Shown here: one piece after another, positions 16,533 through 25,746 of the stretch
How the letters are laid out: every line of letters begins with the position of its first letter
Position numbering within the stretch: the stretch's first letter is position 1
Assembly: GCF_004378255.1 (NCBI RefSeq)
Contig: NZ_SNQG01000003.1
Span: 310,001-374,000, forward strand
Origin: Mucilaginibacter phyllosphaerae
GTDB lineage: Bacteria > Bacteroidota > Bacteroidia > Sphingobacteriales > Sphingobacteriaceae
Direction: 5' to 3'
Length of the DNA: 64,000 nt
The notes under the pieces: model-generated
What the model saw: only the letters and a program-made list of their open reading frames with translations
Database searches by the model: none
Told to the model about the DNA's origin: nothing
Position numbers and translations under genes: made by a program

Positions 16533-17765
16533 ATGAAAAAGCTGATCACAACAATGCTGCTTTCTACTGCCGTTATGCTCGGTGTAAGCGCACAAACATC
16601 CCAATTTATCACTGTAAAGGAAAAAGAGATCATTGGCGTTAATGGTAAGCCTTTTTTAATGCGCGGTACAAACCTGGGCAACTGGCTGGTGCCCGAAGGT
16701 TATATGTTTAAATTTAAAAATATTAGTTCGCAGCGCCTGATAAACCAAGCCTTAACAGAATTGATAGGCCCTGAAGATACCGGGCTTTTCTGGAAAAGAT
16801 TTCAGGATACCTATATTACCGAGGCCGATATTAAATTCCTGAAGGCATCGGGCATGAACTCTATCCGGATACCTTTTAGTTACAAGCTTTTTACGTATGA
16901 AGATTACATGGGCCAAAATAATCCCAACCGTGGTTTCGAACTGTTGGACAGGGTGATCGGCTGGTGCAAAAAGGCAAACTTGTATGTAATATTGGATATG
17001 CACTGCGCCCCGGGCGGCCAAACCGGCGATAATATTGACGATGGCAGCGGTTATCCGTTTTTATTCACCAGCGCCGCCAGCCGTAAGCTAACTGCGGATA
17101 TCTGGCGAAAAATTGCGGCGCATTATAAAAATGAAACGATCATCATGGGCTACGACTTGTTAAATGAACCCATTGCCCATTATTTTAAGGTTGATGAAAT
17201 TAACCCGCATTTAGAGCCGACCTATAAACAAATAACAGCCGCTGTACGCTCAGTTGATAAAAATCATTTGGTATTTATAGGCGGGGCGCAATGGGATAGC
17301 AATTTTAAAGTATTCGGTAAGCCGTTTGATAGCAAAAGTGTGTACACTTTCCACAAATATTGGACTGACGTTAAGCAGGATGTGATACAGGAGTATTTAG
17401 ATTACCGCGATAAATATAATGTGCCTATCTATGTGGGCGAAACGGGCGAGAACGAAGATGCCTGGGTGAAAGATTTCCGCATCCTGTGCGAAAAGAACCG
17501 GATTGGCTGGCACTACTGGCCATACAAAAAGCTGGATAATACTAAAGGTATTACCAGTTTTAACCAACCCGAAGGTTACGACGAGATAATTGCTTATACC
17601 GAAAAACCGCGCGGCAGTTTCGAAGAGATCCGCAAAGCAGCCCCGGCAGATAGGGAAAAGATCAGGAAAGCTTTGTGGGGTTTTTTGGAGAACAGCAAGT
17701 TTGTAAACTGCCTGCCTAACAAGGGATATATAGAGGCATTACGGCTGAATTTGCCGCCCAAGTAA
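16533..17765 (+). CDS. Secreted glycoside hydrolase family 5 enzyme
   Basis: A 410-residue exported (beta/alpha)8 glycosidase. Signal peptide residues 1-20 (...GVSAQ). GH5 landmarks: RGTNLGNWLVPEGYMF near residue 44, SIRIPF near 110, LDMHCAPGG near 154, the acid/base E212 in YDLLNEP and the nucleophile E303 in IYVGETGE. The NLGNWLVPEG and NEP context resembles exo-glucanase/glucosylceramidase-like GH5 subfamilies, but the glycan target is unknown. A Bacteroidota -7 box TACATTTG is at 16473-16480. A strong terminator follows the stop. Confidence 0.9.
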   Translation: MKKLITTMLLSTAVMLGVSAQTSQFITVKEKEIIGVNGKPFLMRGTNLGNWLVPEGYMFKFKNISSQRLINQALTELIGPEDTGLFWKRFQDTYITEADIKFLKASGMNSIRIPFSYKLFTYEDYMGQNNPNRGFELLDRVIGWCKKANLYVILDMHCAPGGQTGDNIDDGSGYPFLFTSAASRKLTADIWRKIAAHYKNETIIMGYDLLNEPIAHYFKVDEINPHLEPTYKQITAAVRSVDKNHLVFIGGAQWDSNFKVFGKPFDSKSVYTFHKYWTDVKQDVIQEYLDYRDKYNVPIYVGETGENEDAWVKDFRILCEKNRIGWHYWPYKKLDNTKGITSFNQPEGYDEIIAYTEKPRGSFEEIRKAAPADREKIRKALWGFLENSKFVNCLPNKGYIEALRLNLPPK

Positions 17766-17769
17766 GGCT

Positions 17770-17807
17770 AAAAAGCGGCGATAGTTCGCCAATTATCGCC
17801 GCTTTTT
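17770..17807. terminator. Bidirectional intrinsic terminator
   Basis: Perfect 14-bp stem with arms AAAAAGCGGCGATA and TATCGCCGCTTTTT around a 10-base loop. The A-run and T-run on either side let it stop both the GH5 transcript and the convergent small-membrane-protein transcript. Confidence 0.88.
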
Positions 17808-17813
17808 GCCCTT

Positions 17814-17996
17814 TTATTTCTGCATGCCTTTTATCTCTTTGATCAGGCGGATTTTTAGGGTGATGATGATACCGGCAATAAATGCACAGCCCAACACATA
17901 CTCCCACCGGCCATGCTCAACTGCCGACCATATGATTATTACGCATAGAAAAATTACTATGTTGTAAAACACATTTAGCGCAACTTTTTTACCCAT
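17814..17996 (-). CDS. Small two-span membrane protein, unknown function
   Basis: A 60-residue protein. Two hydrophobic segments (about residues 9-24 and 33-47) are separated by a short loop with EHGRWEY, and the C-terminus is basic (KIRLIKEIKGMQK). It starts one base after the rhodanese stop codon, so the pair is co-transcribed. I do not recognise a function. Small proteins with this pattern are conserved in Sphingobacteriaceae as far as I recall. The tight coupling to a rhodanese and the good coding look argue that it is real. Confidence 0.72.
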   Translation of the reverse strand: MGKKVALNVFYNIVIFLCVIIIWSAVEHGRWEYVLGCAFIAGIIITLKIRLIKEIKGMQK

Positions 17997-17997
17997 A

Positions 17998-18312
17998 TTA
18001 GTAAACGTTAAGTTCCGGGTCTATCTCTGCTTTCCAGGCTAAAATGCCGCCTTGCAGGTTGCTCAGGTTGGTGTAGCCCTGTGCTTCTAACTGCATAATA
18101 GCTGCTGCGCTGCGTTTGCCGCTGCGGCACATCACTACAACCGGTTTGTCATGAGAGATCTTATCGGCCTCAATTAAAATGCCGCCCAGTGGAATGTGCT
18201 GCCCGCCAATATTAGAGGTTTCAAATTCAAAATCCTCACGAACATCTATCAGTTGCAGGTCTTCGCCTTTATCCAATTTTTCTTTAAGTTCCTGTACGCT
18301 TATTTCTTTCAT
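17998..18312 (-). CDS. Single-domain rhodanese-like protein
   Basis: A 104-residue cytoplasmic protein consisting of one rhodanese domain. Residues 20-26 (QLIDVRE) form the entry strand, and the active-site loop MCRSGKRS carries C62, the persulfide-forming cysteine. It resembles GlpE/PspE-type single-domain sulfurtransferases that move sulfane sulfur to thiols or cyanide. It is the first gene of a two-gene operon with a tiny membrane protein and is divergent from the DUF4407 gene, with 120 bases between the starts. Confidence 0.9.
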   Translation of the reverse strand: MKEISVQELKEKLDKGEDLQLIDVREDFEFETSNIGGQHIPLGGILIEADKISHDKPVVVMCRSGKRSAAAIMQLEAQGYTNLSNLQGGILAWKAEIDPELNVY

Positions 18313-18432
18313 TTCAATTGTAATTAATAGTCAAAGGTATGTTTTTCTGTATCAAATATTTGTAGTTAATCTGTAACAATCAGTACCTAAGTGCGTTTTA
18401 TAGATAAGCTTAAAATATTTCGCTTTACGTTC

Positions 18433-19551
18433 ATGAAAAAAATCACCAGATTTTTTTGGTTCTGTTCCGGCGCGCACGTAGACACACTGAAAAAATATCC
18501 TATAGAACATAACAAGTATGTGGGCATTGGTGCCACCATATTTTTCACGGCTTTGTTTGCCTCGCTTTCCGGAGGGTATGCTATGTATTTTGTTTTTAGC
18601 GGCAACGCTTTTGCCGTTGGTTTTGCCATACTGTTTGGGCTGATATGGGGTACCGCCATTTTTAATATGGATAGGTACATCGTATCCAGCATCAATAAAG
18701 AGGGCGGCATGAACCAGCAGATCCTGCAGGCTACACCGCGTATTTTATTGGCTATCATGATAGGGGTGGTCATTTCCCGCCCGCTGGAACTGAAGATTTT
18801 TGATAAAGAGATCCGCACTAAGCTAAAAACAGCCTATTTAAAAGGCCAGCACAGTAAAATAGATACCCTGCAAAAAACCTATCAGCAAAAATACGCGCAG
18901 GAACTGGTTAAAAACATCGACCTGAAAAAGGAAAAGGATTCGCTGGAGCGCGATATCAACCGCTCGCGTTACGAGTTGAACCAGGAAGTATTTGGCGATA
19001 AAACCAATCAAACATCGGGCATTACAGGCTACGGTACCTACGCCAAACAAAAAGCACAGATACTGCAGGAAAAGCAGGACAGGCTTAAAACCGTTACCGA
19101 AAACCTGGGGCAGATGGACCAGTATCTTGGCCAGCGTAAAGATTACGAAGGCTTAAATTCTACCCGTTTATTCAGCGAGAAGCAGCTGGATAGCCTGGCC
19201 AATGTTGCCGGCTTTGCAGACCGTAACTGGGCACTGGGCCAGTTATCTTACAATGTTGATGGCACGCGCGATCTGGATACGTACATGGCCATATCATTTA
19301 TAGGCTACCTGTTCATCTTGTTTGAGTGTTTGCCCGTTTTTGTAAAGCTGATGTCGCCTAAAGGGCCGTATGATACCGCCCTTGCCAAAATTGCCGAGGC
19401 TAACATTTACTTTGCCAATAAAGATAAGGACAAGGAAATGGCCGTTACCGACCAAACGTATGATCATAACCTGGATGCAGATGTTGCCCGGCGAAAACAG
19501 ATGATAACCGGGCAGTCGGAATTTGACCTGGGGCGGCATAGTTATGATTGA
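18433..19551 (+). CDS. DUF4407 membrane protein with long coiled coil
   Basis: A 372-residue inner-membrane protein of family DUF4407. ATG 18433 fits the family start (MKKITRFFWFCSGAH); a GTG 14 codons earlier is the alternative. Hydrophobic spans lie at about residues 35-58, 62-80, 100-118 and 290-312. Between the third and fourth is a polar coiled-coil region of about 150 residues (ELVKNIDLKKEKDSLERDI and so on), probably periplasmic. The family occurs widely in Bacteroidota and Actinobacteria with no assigned function. The gene stands alone. Confidence 0.85.
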   Translation: MKKITRFFWFCSGAHVDTLKKYPIEHNKYVGIGATIFFTALFASLSGGYAMYFVFSGNAFAVGFAILFGLIWGTAIFNMDRYIVSSINKEGGMNQQILQATPRILLAIMIGVVISRPLELKIFDKEIRTKLKTAYLKGQHSKIDTLQKTYQQKYAQELVKNIDLKKEKDSLERDINRSRYELNQEVFGDKTNQTSGITGYGTYAKQKAQILQEKQDRLKTVTENLGQMDQYLGQRKDYEGLNSTRLFSEKQLDSLANVAGFADRNWALGQLSYNVDGTRDLDTYMAISFIGYLFILFECLPVFVKLMSPKGPYDTALAKIAEANIYFANKDKDKEMAVTDQTYDHNLDADVARRKQMITGQSEFDLGRHSYD

Positions 19552-19673
19552 TAAATTCCCTGCAAAGAGGTAGGTAGCCGGACGATTTTGATAGGAGTTT
19601 TTTGTAATAAAATTGATAGGCACGATATCTGGATTAAATAGTAATTTCATCGGCTGAACTCATATCATCTTAC

Positions 19674-21524
19674 ATGAAGAAAATAGTTTTATTTGCGGCC
19701 GTTGCATTTTGCACCTTTACGGCTCTTGCACAAAACCCCAACAAGTTTCGTAACTCGCTTTACTATGCGGTTTCATTCCCTAATGCGGCCCACCACGAGG
19801 CCGAAGTGATGCTGACCATTCCCGAGGCTCCAACAGGTGCATTTCGTATCCGGATGAGCCGTTCATCACCGGGCCGTTACGCTACGCATGAATTTGGTAA
19901 AAATGTCTATAACGTAAAAGCTACCGATGTTGACGGTAAACCCCTGCCTGTAAAACAGGTGGAAGGCGACGTTTATGAGGTGGGCGATCACCCGGATATT
20001 GTAAAAATAAGCTATACCCTGTTTGGTAACCATACCGATGGCACCTATGTAGGGATAGACCAAAGCCACGCGCATTTAAATATGCCTGCGAGCTTTATGT
20101 GGGTAGCTGATAAAAGCATAGCCAACCGCACCATAAAGTTTGAGTTTAACGATTTGGATAAATACGGTTGGAAAGTAGCTACCCAGCTAAAGCACGAAGG
20201 GGATAACGTTTACAGTGCCCCCAACATGCAATACATGATGGATAGCCCAACAGAGCTATCTAACGTAAAAACAAATACCTGGGAGGTAGTAAATACGAAT
20301 GGCAAAAAGCAAAAGGTAGGTATTGCCGTTCACTCTGATGACGACCAGGCAACGGTAGACAATTTTGCCAAACTGGTGCAAAAAGTGGTGCTGGAAGAAA
20401 AAGCCGTATTTGGCGAACAGCCCGATTATGACTACGGGAGCTACACTTTTTTGGATGATGTGCATCCCAACAACTTTGGGGATGGTATGGAACACCGTAA
20501 CTCAACCTGTATCGTAGACCGTTCTGAAAAGATCGCCGGGAACGAAAAAGATCTGTTAGGCACCTACTCGCACGAGTTTTTTCATAGCTGGAATGTAGAG
20601 CGTATCCGCCCAAAATCATTAGAGCCATTTAATTTTGAGCATGCTAACATGAGCAGCGAACTTTGGTTTGCCGAAGGCTTTACCCAGTATTACGGCGAAC
20701 TTGTGCTTGCCCGGGCGGGCATAAACGCTGTGGATGATTATGCAGGCACTATCAGCGGCCTGGTTAATTCGGTATTGGTGCCGCCGGCACCCCAAAAATA
20801 TTCGCAAACGCAAATGAGCCGTTATGCGGTGTTTACCGATGCCGGCGTAGCGGTTGATGCTACTAACTATACCAATATTATCACCAGTTATTATGTTTAT
20901 GGTGGTGCAACAGCTTTAGCGCTGGATCTGCGCCTGCGCAGTGAGTTTAAAATAACCCTGGATGATTACATGCGCCAGGTTTGGCTGGCACACGGCAAGC
21001 CCGAAAAGCCGTACACCATTCCCGATCTGCAGGCGGTATTGGCCAGGGTTACCAACCCTAAGTTTGCAGCCTCGTTTTTTAATGATTACATCTATGGTGT
21101 AAAAAAGAATAATTACGAAGCCTTATTGGCCAACGCAGGTTTACTGATGCAAAAGGCAGCACCGGGTAAAGGCTGGATGGGGCGTGTACAAGGCAGGCCC
21201 GTTAACGGGGGATTGTTAATAACCGGCAGCACCGCATCAAATGCTCCGGTTTATAAGGCCGGTTTAGATGCCGATGACGTTATCCTGAAACTAAACGGCA
21301 ACGATATTAAAGATGTGGCCGCATTAACAATTGCAATTAAAGATAAAAAGCCCGGCGATAAAGTAACCGTAAATTATAAGAACCGCACAGGCAGCCACGA
21401 AGCCATTATTATATTAGAAGAAAGCCCTGTGATAGAAGTAGTAATCTACGAAAAAGCCGGCAAAACGTTAACGCAGCAACAAAAAGATTTTCGCAGCAAC
21501 TGGTTATCATCAAAAGTAAAATAA
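19674..21524 (+). CDS. Secreted M61 family metallopeptidase with PDZ domain
   Basis: A 616-residue exported protease. Signal peptide 1-20 (...CTFTALAQ); an N-terminal beta domain; a thermolysin-like catalytic domain with HEFFHSWN at 300-307 (zinc ligands H300 and H304, catalytic E301) and the downstream third-ligand helix in ELWFAEGFTQYYGEL; a PDZ domain at about 515-590 with the carboxylate-binding loop around GLDADDVILKLNG. This is the glycyl-aminopeptidase (M61) architecture. The M28 peptidase gene starts two bases after its stop, so they are co-expressed and probably both process peptides in the periplasm. Confidence 0.92.
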   Translation: MKKIVLFAAVAFCTFTALAQNPNKFRNSLYYAVSFPNAAHHEAEVMLTIPEAPTGAFRIRMSRSSPGRYATHEFGKNVYNVKATDVDGKPLPVKQVEGDVYEVGDHPDIVKISYTLFGNHTDGTYVGIDQSHAHLNMPASFMWVADKSIANRTIKFEFNDLDKYGWKVATQLKHEGDNVYSAPNMQYMMDSPTELSNVKTNTWEVVNTNGKKQKVGIAVHSDDDQATVDNFAKLVQKVVLEEKAVFGEQPDYDYGSYTFLDDVHPNNFGDGMEHRNSTCIVDRSEKIAGNEKDLLGTYSHEFFHSWNVERIRPKSLEPFNFEHANMSSELWFAEGFTQYYGELVLARAGINAVDDYAGTISGLVNSVLVPPAPQKYSQTQMSRYAVFTDAGVAVDATNYTNIITSYYVYGGATALALDLRLRSEFKITLDDYMRQVWLAHGKPEKPYTIPDLQAVLARVTNPKFAASFFNDYIYGVKKNNYEALLANAGLLMQKAAPGKGWMGRVQGRPVNGGLLITGSTASNAPVYKAGLDADDVILKLNGNDIKDVAALTIAIKDKKPGDKVTVNYKNRTGSHEAIIILEESPVIEVVIYEKAGKTLTQQQKDFRSNWLSSKVK

Positions 21525-21526
21525 TA

Positions 21527-22822
21527 ATGAGATTTAAAAATTTAATAGCGGTTACCGCTTTAGCCCTAACACCAACCCTTGCCTTTTGCCAGGATGTAAA
21601 TAAATTAATTAATCAGGCTGATGTAGAACGCATCATTAAAACCCTGAGTGCAGATGATATGGAAGGCCGTGGTACTTTCACAAAAGGGATTGACAAAGCC
21701 GCCACTTTTATAGAGGGCGAATTTAAGGCTGCCGGGCTAAAACCAATGGCCGGCGCTACCGGTTACCGGCAAACATTTGCACAAACACGTGTGGCACCGG
21801 TTAACCCAAAAGTTATTTTTGACGGTACGCCTGTAGCCGATGATAAGATAGCGATTACAACAGGGCTGCCCTTTAATTGGAAAAGCGATACTACGGTAAA
21901 GGTCATCAGCATTACAGAAGAAAAAAACTACCGTACGCAAATAGGAGCAGCGATGCGCAGCGGTAAAAAGTTGCTTGTGCTTTTAGACGCTTCTATGGGT
22001 GGCCTTTTTAAACGTATCCGCGATAGGGCTGTTAAAGGCAGTATTATTAGTGATGACAGGGGGCCTGCGCAGCCTGTAACTTATGTACTTGGCGCTGCCG
22101 AGCCAAAAAGTTTTGAGGTTAGCTGCGAGGTAAAAACAGAAAAATTGCCGCTTAGTAATATTGTGGGGATGCTTCCCGGCAAATCAAAACCGGATGAATA
22201 TGTGGTTTTTGGCGGCCATTATGATCATTTGGGTATCATTAAACCAATGGAAGGCGATAGCATAGCCAATGGCGCCGATGATGATGCATCGGGTACAACG
22301 GCGGTAATTGCATTGGCTAAATATTATAAAAAGCTAAATAATAATGAACGCACACTGGTATTTGTAGCCTTCACGGCCGAAGAGATAGGTGGTTACGGTT
22401 CGCAGTATTTTTCTAAACAGTTAGATCCTGAAAAAGTGGTCACGCTTTTTAATATCGAGATGATCGGTAAGGCTGCAAAATTTGGTGAGAACTCCGCTTT
22501 TATAACCGGATTTGAACGGTCGGATTTTGGTACTATCCTGCAAAAGAACCTGGAAGGCACCGCCTTTAAGTTTTATCCGGACCCATACCCCGAACAAAAC
22601 CTGTTTTACCGCAGCGATAACGCTACCTTGGCCGCTTTAGGTGTGCCCGCGCATACGATCTCTACCGACCAGATCCCTACAGATAAGCTTTATCACACGG
22701 TAAAGGATGAATACAGCAGCCTGGATGTAAATAACATTGTGGCTACTATCCGCGCTATTGCATTAAGTTCGCGTAGTATCGTATCTGGTAAGGATACCCC
22801 AACAAGGATCCCTAAACAATAA
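21527..22822 (+). CDS. Secreted M28 family aminopeptidase
   Basis: A 431-residue exported zinc aminopeptidase. Signal peptide 1-22 (...TLAFCQ). The M28 zinc-site motifs appear in order: VFGGHYDHLG (first His), NGADDDASGT (bridging Asp), VAFTAEEIGGYGS (catalytic Glu and ligand Glu), RSDNATLAALGVPA and a last His in KLYHTVKDEY. A segment of about 100 residues before the catalytic core looks like a PA-domain-type insertion. It follows the M61 peptidase by two bases. A perfect palindrome after the gene probably ends the transcript. Confidence 0.92.
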   Translation: MRFKNLIAVTALALTPTLAFCQDVNKLINQADVERIIKTLSADDMEGRGTFTKGIDKAATFIEGEFKAAGLKPMAGATGYRQTFAQTRVAPVNPKVIFDGTPVADDKIAITTGLPFNWKSDTTVKVISITEEKNYRTQIGAAMRSGKKLLVLLDASMGGLFKRIRDRAVKGSIISDDRGPAQPVTYVLGAAEPKSFEVSCEVKTEKLPLSNIVGMLPGKSKPDEYVVFGGHYDHLGIIKPMEGDSIANGADDDASGTTAVIALAKYYKKLNNNERTLVFVAFTAEEIGGYGSQYFSKQLDPEKVVTLFNIEMIGKAAKFGENSAFITGFERSDFGTILQKNLEGTAFKFYPDPYPEQNLFYRSDNATLAALGVPAHTISTDQIPTDKLYHTVKDEYSSLDVNNIVATIRAIALSSRSIVSGKDTPTRIPKQ

Positions 22823-22844
22823 GATTTTAGGTGTCAGGTATTTT

Positions 22845-22874
22845 GCAAGGCCCAAACAATTGTTTGGGCCTTGC
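22845..22874 (+). terminator. Perfect 30-base palindrome, probable terminator
   Basis: Arms GCAAGGCCCAAACAA and TTGTTTGGGCCTTGC are fully complementary with no spacer, about 20 bases after the M28 stop and followed by TGTTTA. It would form a strong hairpin. The T-run is weak, so it could also stabilise the 3' end or act as a protein-binding site ahead of the next gene. Confidence 0.6.
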
Positions 22875-22904
22875 TGTTTATTGGCTAAACTAAACAGGAA
22901 TATT

Positions 22905-23750
22905 ATGCAATGGATGGGCAGACGCGAAAGCAGTAATACAGAAGATGGCAGTTCAAGTGGCGGCCGTGGTTTAGCACTTGGCGGCGGTGTTGTTGGCATT
23001 ATTGCAGCGGCCATATACTTTTTTACCGGGATAGACCCATCGGCAGTACTTAACGGCGTACAGGGTGGTGGCTCCCAGCAAAATAATACAACTGCCGTAG
23101 CAGATACCAAAGAAAAAAAGTTTGCCAAAGTAGTACTGGCAGATACCGAAGACACATGGACCAAGCTTTTTAACGACATGGGCAAAACCTATGAAAAGCC
23201 CACTATGCACTTTTTTGAAGCCGCTGTAAATACCGCTTGCGGACAGGCCGGCGCTGAAACGGGGCCGTTTTATTGCCCTGGCGATCAAAAGGTTTATATC
23301 GATCTGTCTTTTTTTGATGAATTATCTAACAAGTTTGGGGCTGCGGGTGATTTTGCACAGGCCTACGTTATAGCGCATGAGGTTGGGCACCACGTACAGG
23401 ATTTGCTTGGCGTAACAGCCAAAATGGATCAGGCGCGCCAGCAGATGAGCAAGGAGGAGTATAACAAGCTATCGGTTAAGCTGGAATTGCAGGCAGATTT
23501 TTATGCCGGGATCTGGGCCTATTACCAAAAAAATGATAAAAAGGTGTTAGACCCCGGTGATATTGAAGAGGCTTTGAACGCAGCCCACCAGATAGGCGAC
23601 GACCGACTGCAGAAAGAATACCAGGGAGAAGTGCACCCGGATAGTTTTACCCATGGCACCAGTGCACAGCGCATGTATTGGTTCAAAAAAGGTTATGAAA
23701 CAGGCGATGTAAGCCAGGGTAATACCTTTGCCGCTGCAGACCTGGAGTAA
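22905..23750 (+). CDS. Neutral zinc metallopeptidase of the YpfJ family
   Basis: A 281-residue protein with a short cytoplasmic N-terminus (MQWMGRRESSNTED), one transmembrane segment at about residues 23-41 and an extracytoplasmic peptidase domain. The zinc motif is HEVGHH at 158-163, with a downstream ELQADFYAGIWAY supplying the third ligand. The family is widespread and little studied. The ATG was preferred over a TTG 15 codons upstream, which lies inside the palindrome. The hairpin at 23798-23830 follows its stop. Confidence 0.88.
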   Translation: MQWMGRRESSNTEDGSSSGGRGLALGGGVVGIIAAAIYFFTGIDPSAVLNGVQGGGSQQNNTTAVADTKEKKFAKVVLADTEDTWTKLFNDMGKTYEKPTMHFFEAAVNTACGQAGAETGPFYCPGDQKVYIDLSFFDELSNKFGAAGDFAQAYVIAHEVGHHVQDLLGVTAKMDQARQQMSKEEYNKLSVKLELQADFYAGIWAYYQKNDKKVLDPGDIEEALNAAHQIGDDRLQKEYQGEVHPDSFTHGTSAQRMYWFKKGYETGDVSQGNTFAAADLE

Positions 23751-23789
23751 GTAGATTAGCGGGCATTACTTCCCCTTACCGCCGGGCAG

Positions 23790-23830
23790 GGTGTTCACGT
23801 TCACGGTTGGTGAACACCGTGAACGTTTTT
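23790..23830 (+). terminator. GTGTTCACG-type repeat serving as probable terminator
   Basis: Stem arms ACGTTCACGGT and ACCGTGAACGT around TGGTGAAC, followed by TTTTTA. The loop also carries GGTGAACACC, which can pair with the outer GGTGTTCAC. A related arrangement of the same words occurs at 60849-60898. It lies between the convergent ypfJ-like and plsC genes. Confidence 0.65.
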
Positions 23831-23868
23831 AAAGTATCTCGTAGTCAGATGTTTAGTGTTTTTTAAAT

Positions 23869-24606
23869 TCAATTGGGGGCAACAATTGCCCTGATGCGGT
23901 CTTCGGCAAGTTGTACCAGTTCTTCAATGGGGGCCGTGTGGGGTTCTATAGGTTCTAATACTTCCCACTTCATAGGTGTAAAAGTATTCATGGGGTACAT
24001 GCCGTATTGGATCATCTTCCAGCTATCGGTAATGGCAACCGGCACCAGCAGCGCATTGGGGCATTTTTTTAACAAGGTAGCTATGCCTGCCGCACGGAAT
24101 GGCTTTACCCTGCCGTCTTTCGATCGTGTCCCTTCAGGGAAGATCACGGCGCCCCAGTTATTAGCCTTCATCCGGCCGGCAAATTTGGCCAGTTCGGTGA
24201 TGGATTGGCGCGAATCTTTACGGTCGATATTTGCACCGCCGCCATGCCTGAGGTTAAATGAGATAGAAGGGATGCCTTTAGCCAGCTCTACCTTTGATAT
24301 AAACTTGGCGTGGTATTTACGCAGATAATAGATCATGGGCGGGATATCAAACAAGCTTTGATGGTTGGCCAGGAATATAATGGGCCTGCCCACAGGTAAA
24401 CTTTGTTTGTTAATAAAGATGATGCGGTTGAACAGGATATAGGCAGTATGCAGCAAAAAAAAGTTCAGGATATCTACCGATCGCTTGTGCGCACTGTATC
24501 CGCCCAATTTTAAACACAGCCATTGTATGGGATGGAATATCACCAGTAGTAAAAAGAATGCTAATATGGCAAACGGAGAAAGAATGTAGCCTAAAAACTT
24601 TTTCAT
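23869..24606 (-). CDS. plsC: 1-acyl-sn-glycerol-3-phosphate acyltransferase (PlsC)
   Basis: A 245-residue membrane-associated acyltransferase. An N-terminal hydrophobic segment (about residues 8-30) is followed by the PlsC motifs: NHQSLFDIP (HxxxxD catalytic motif), the block with GGGANIDRKDSR, and FPEGTRSKDG, which contacts the glycerol phosphate. It adds the second acyl chain in phosphatidic acid synthesis. ATG 24606 is used because the codon before it is TTG. The Nudix gene lies upstream on the same strand with about 45 bases between. Confidence 0.92.
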   Translation of the reverse strand: MKKFLGYILSPFAILAFFLLLVIFHPIQWLCLKLGGYSAHKRSVDILNFFLLHTAYILFNRIIFINKQSLPVGRPIIFLANHQSLFDIPPMIYYLRKYHAKFISKVELAKGIPSISFNLRHGGGANIDRKDSRQSITELAKFAGRMKANNWGAVIFPEGTRSKDGRVKPFRAAGIATLLKKCPNALLVPVAITDSWKMIQYGMYPMNTFTPMKWEVLEPIEPHTAPIEELVQLAEDRIRAIVAPN

Positions 24607-24652
24607 CAAGGCCGCAAATTTAATTTTTTTTGAGGAATTGATAATAAGGATT

Positions 24653-25213
24653 TTATAAAGTGTTCTCCAACTGCATCAGGCGCGCCTTCAGCACTGCGGC
24701 TACCGCCAGCGAATCGGTTATCTGACCACCGCAAACCATCCTGTAAACGTCCTCAAAAGGCACTTTTTTAACCATCAGCTGTTCGGTTTCTTCCGGTTCG
24801 GCTTCATGCTGTTCCAGGCCGCGGGCAATATACAGAATGCAAAGTTCATCACTTACCGAGTTGGATAGGTGCATCCGCTGGATCTCGTCCCATCTGGATG
24901 CCTTTAAGCCGGTTTCTTCCAGTAATTCGCGTTTGGCAGATTCCAGCGGGTCTACCCCGATGATGCCGCCGCCTTCCGGCAGTTCCCAGCTGTATTGGTT
25001 AAGGGTAAAGCGATATTGGCCAACCAGGTAGGTGTTCATTTCGTCATCCAGAGGCAAAATACCAATAGCCAGGTTTTTGTAATGCACCTGCCCATAAATA
25101 CCCGGATTGCCGGATGGGTTGATCACCTGGTACTCGGTTACGTTTATCCAGGGGTTATCATAGATCTTTTTTTCCGAGGTGATCTTCCAGGGGTTGGCTT
25201 CGGGGTGTTGCAT
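24653..25213 (-). CDS. Nudix hydrolase, ADP-ribose pyrophosphatase type
   Basis: A 186-residue cytoplasmic hydrolase. The Nudix helix is SAKRELLEETGL, preceded by the ELPEGGG loop; the glutamates of REXXEE bind the catalytic metal. The N-terminal beta strands (WINVTEYQVI and GQVHYKNLAIGILPL) match the ADP-ribose pyrophosphatase branch. ATG 25213 is the first proper start; an earlier TTG is in frame. The tandem repeat array begins about 90 bases upstream of the start codon, so any promoter lies in or beside it. Confidence 0.87.
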   Translation of the reverse strand: MQHPEANPWKITSEKKIYDNPWINVTEYQVINPSGNPGIYGQVHYKNLAIGILPLDDEMNTYLVGQYRFTLNQYSWELPEGGGIIGVDPLESAKRELLEETGLKASRWDEIQRMHLSNSVSDELCILYIARGLEQHEAEPEETEQLMVKKVPFEDVYRMVCGGQITDSLAVAAVLKARLMQLENTL

Positions 25214-25300
25214 ATTCAAAGATAAAATATTCCCGCATTAACGCGTGTTTTACACCCATGTCAATTATGTACAAAGATGCTTGTGTACTGGCTTTGCATG

Positions 25301-25672
25301 TTGGAGACGCGAAGTATCGCGTCTTTACAGTACCCGCCTCGTAATGTGTTGGAGACGCGAAGTATCGCGTCTCTACAGAACCTGTCTCGTAATATGTTGG
25401 ATACGCGAAGTATCGCGTCTCTACAGAACCTGTCTCGTAATATGTTGGAGACGCGAAGTATCGCGCCTCTACAGTACCTGTCTCGTAATATGTTGGAGAC
25501 GCGAAGTATCGCGTCTCTACAGTGCCTGGTTCGTAACATGTTGGAGACGCGAAGTATCGCGTCTCTACAGTACTTGGCTCGTACCATGTTGGAGGCGCGA
25601 AGTATCGCGCCTCTACGGTACCTGTCTCGTAAATATGTTGGAGGCGCGAAGTATCGCGTCTCTGCAGCGTCT
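25301..25672. repeat. Eight tandem 48-bp repeats, each with a hairpin
   Basis: Units start at 25301, 25349, 25397, 25445, 25493, 25541, 25589 and 25638 (period 48, once 49). Each contains GGAGACGCGA-AGTA-TCGCGTCTCTACAG, a near-perfect stem with an AGTA loop, and then a variable half ending CTCGTAATATG. Stem changes are partly paired: unit 7 has GGCGCGA with TCGCGCC, while units 4 and 8 carry one arm changed, leaving a G-T wobble on one strand. Because 48 is divisible by three, spurious open frames run through on both strands. The array separates the nudix and metK genes. Confidence 0.95.
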
Positions 25673-25700
25673 TATGCAAGCGATATTTAGCCCAAGCAAA

Positions 25701-25726
25701 AAAGGCGCACCATTTGGCGCGCCTTT
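25701..25726 (-). terminator. metK terminator
   Basis: Hairpin with arms AAAGGCGC and GCGCCTTT about 20 bases past the metK stop on the minus strand. It is followed on that strand by TTTTTTGC. Confidence 0.75.
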
Positions 25727-25746
25727 GTATAATATACCGGTTGATA

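Noticed and set aside
25301..25672. Possible CRISPR array
   Set aside because: The whole 48-bp unit is conserved with no unique spacers, the period is constant, and there are no cas genes in the window.
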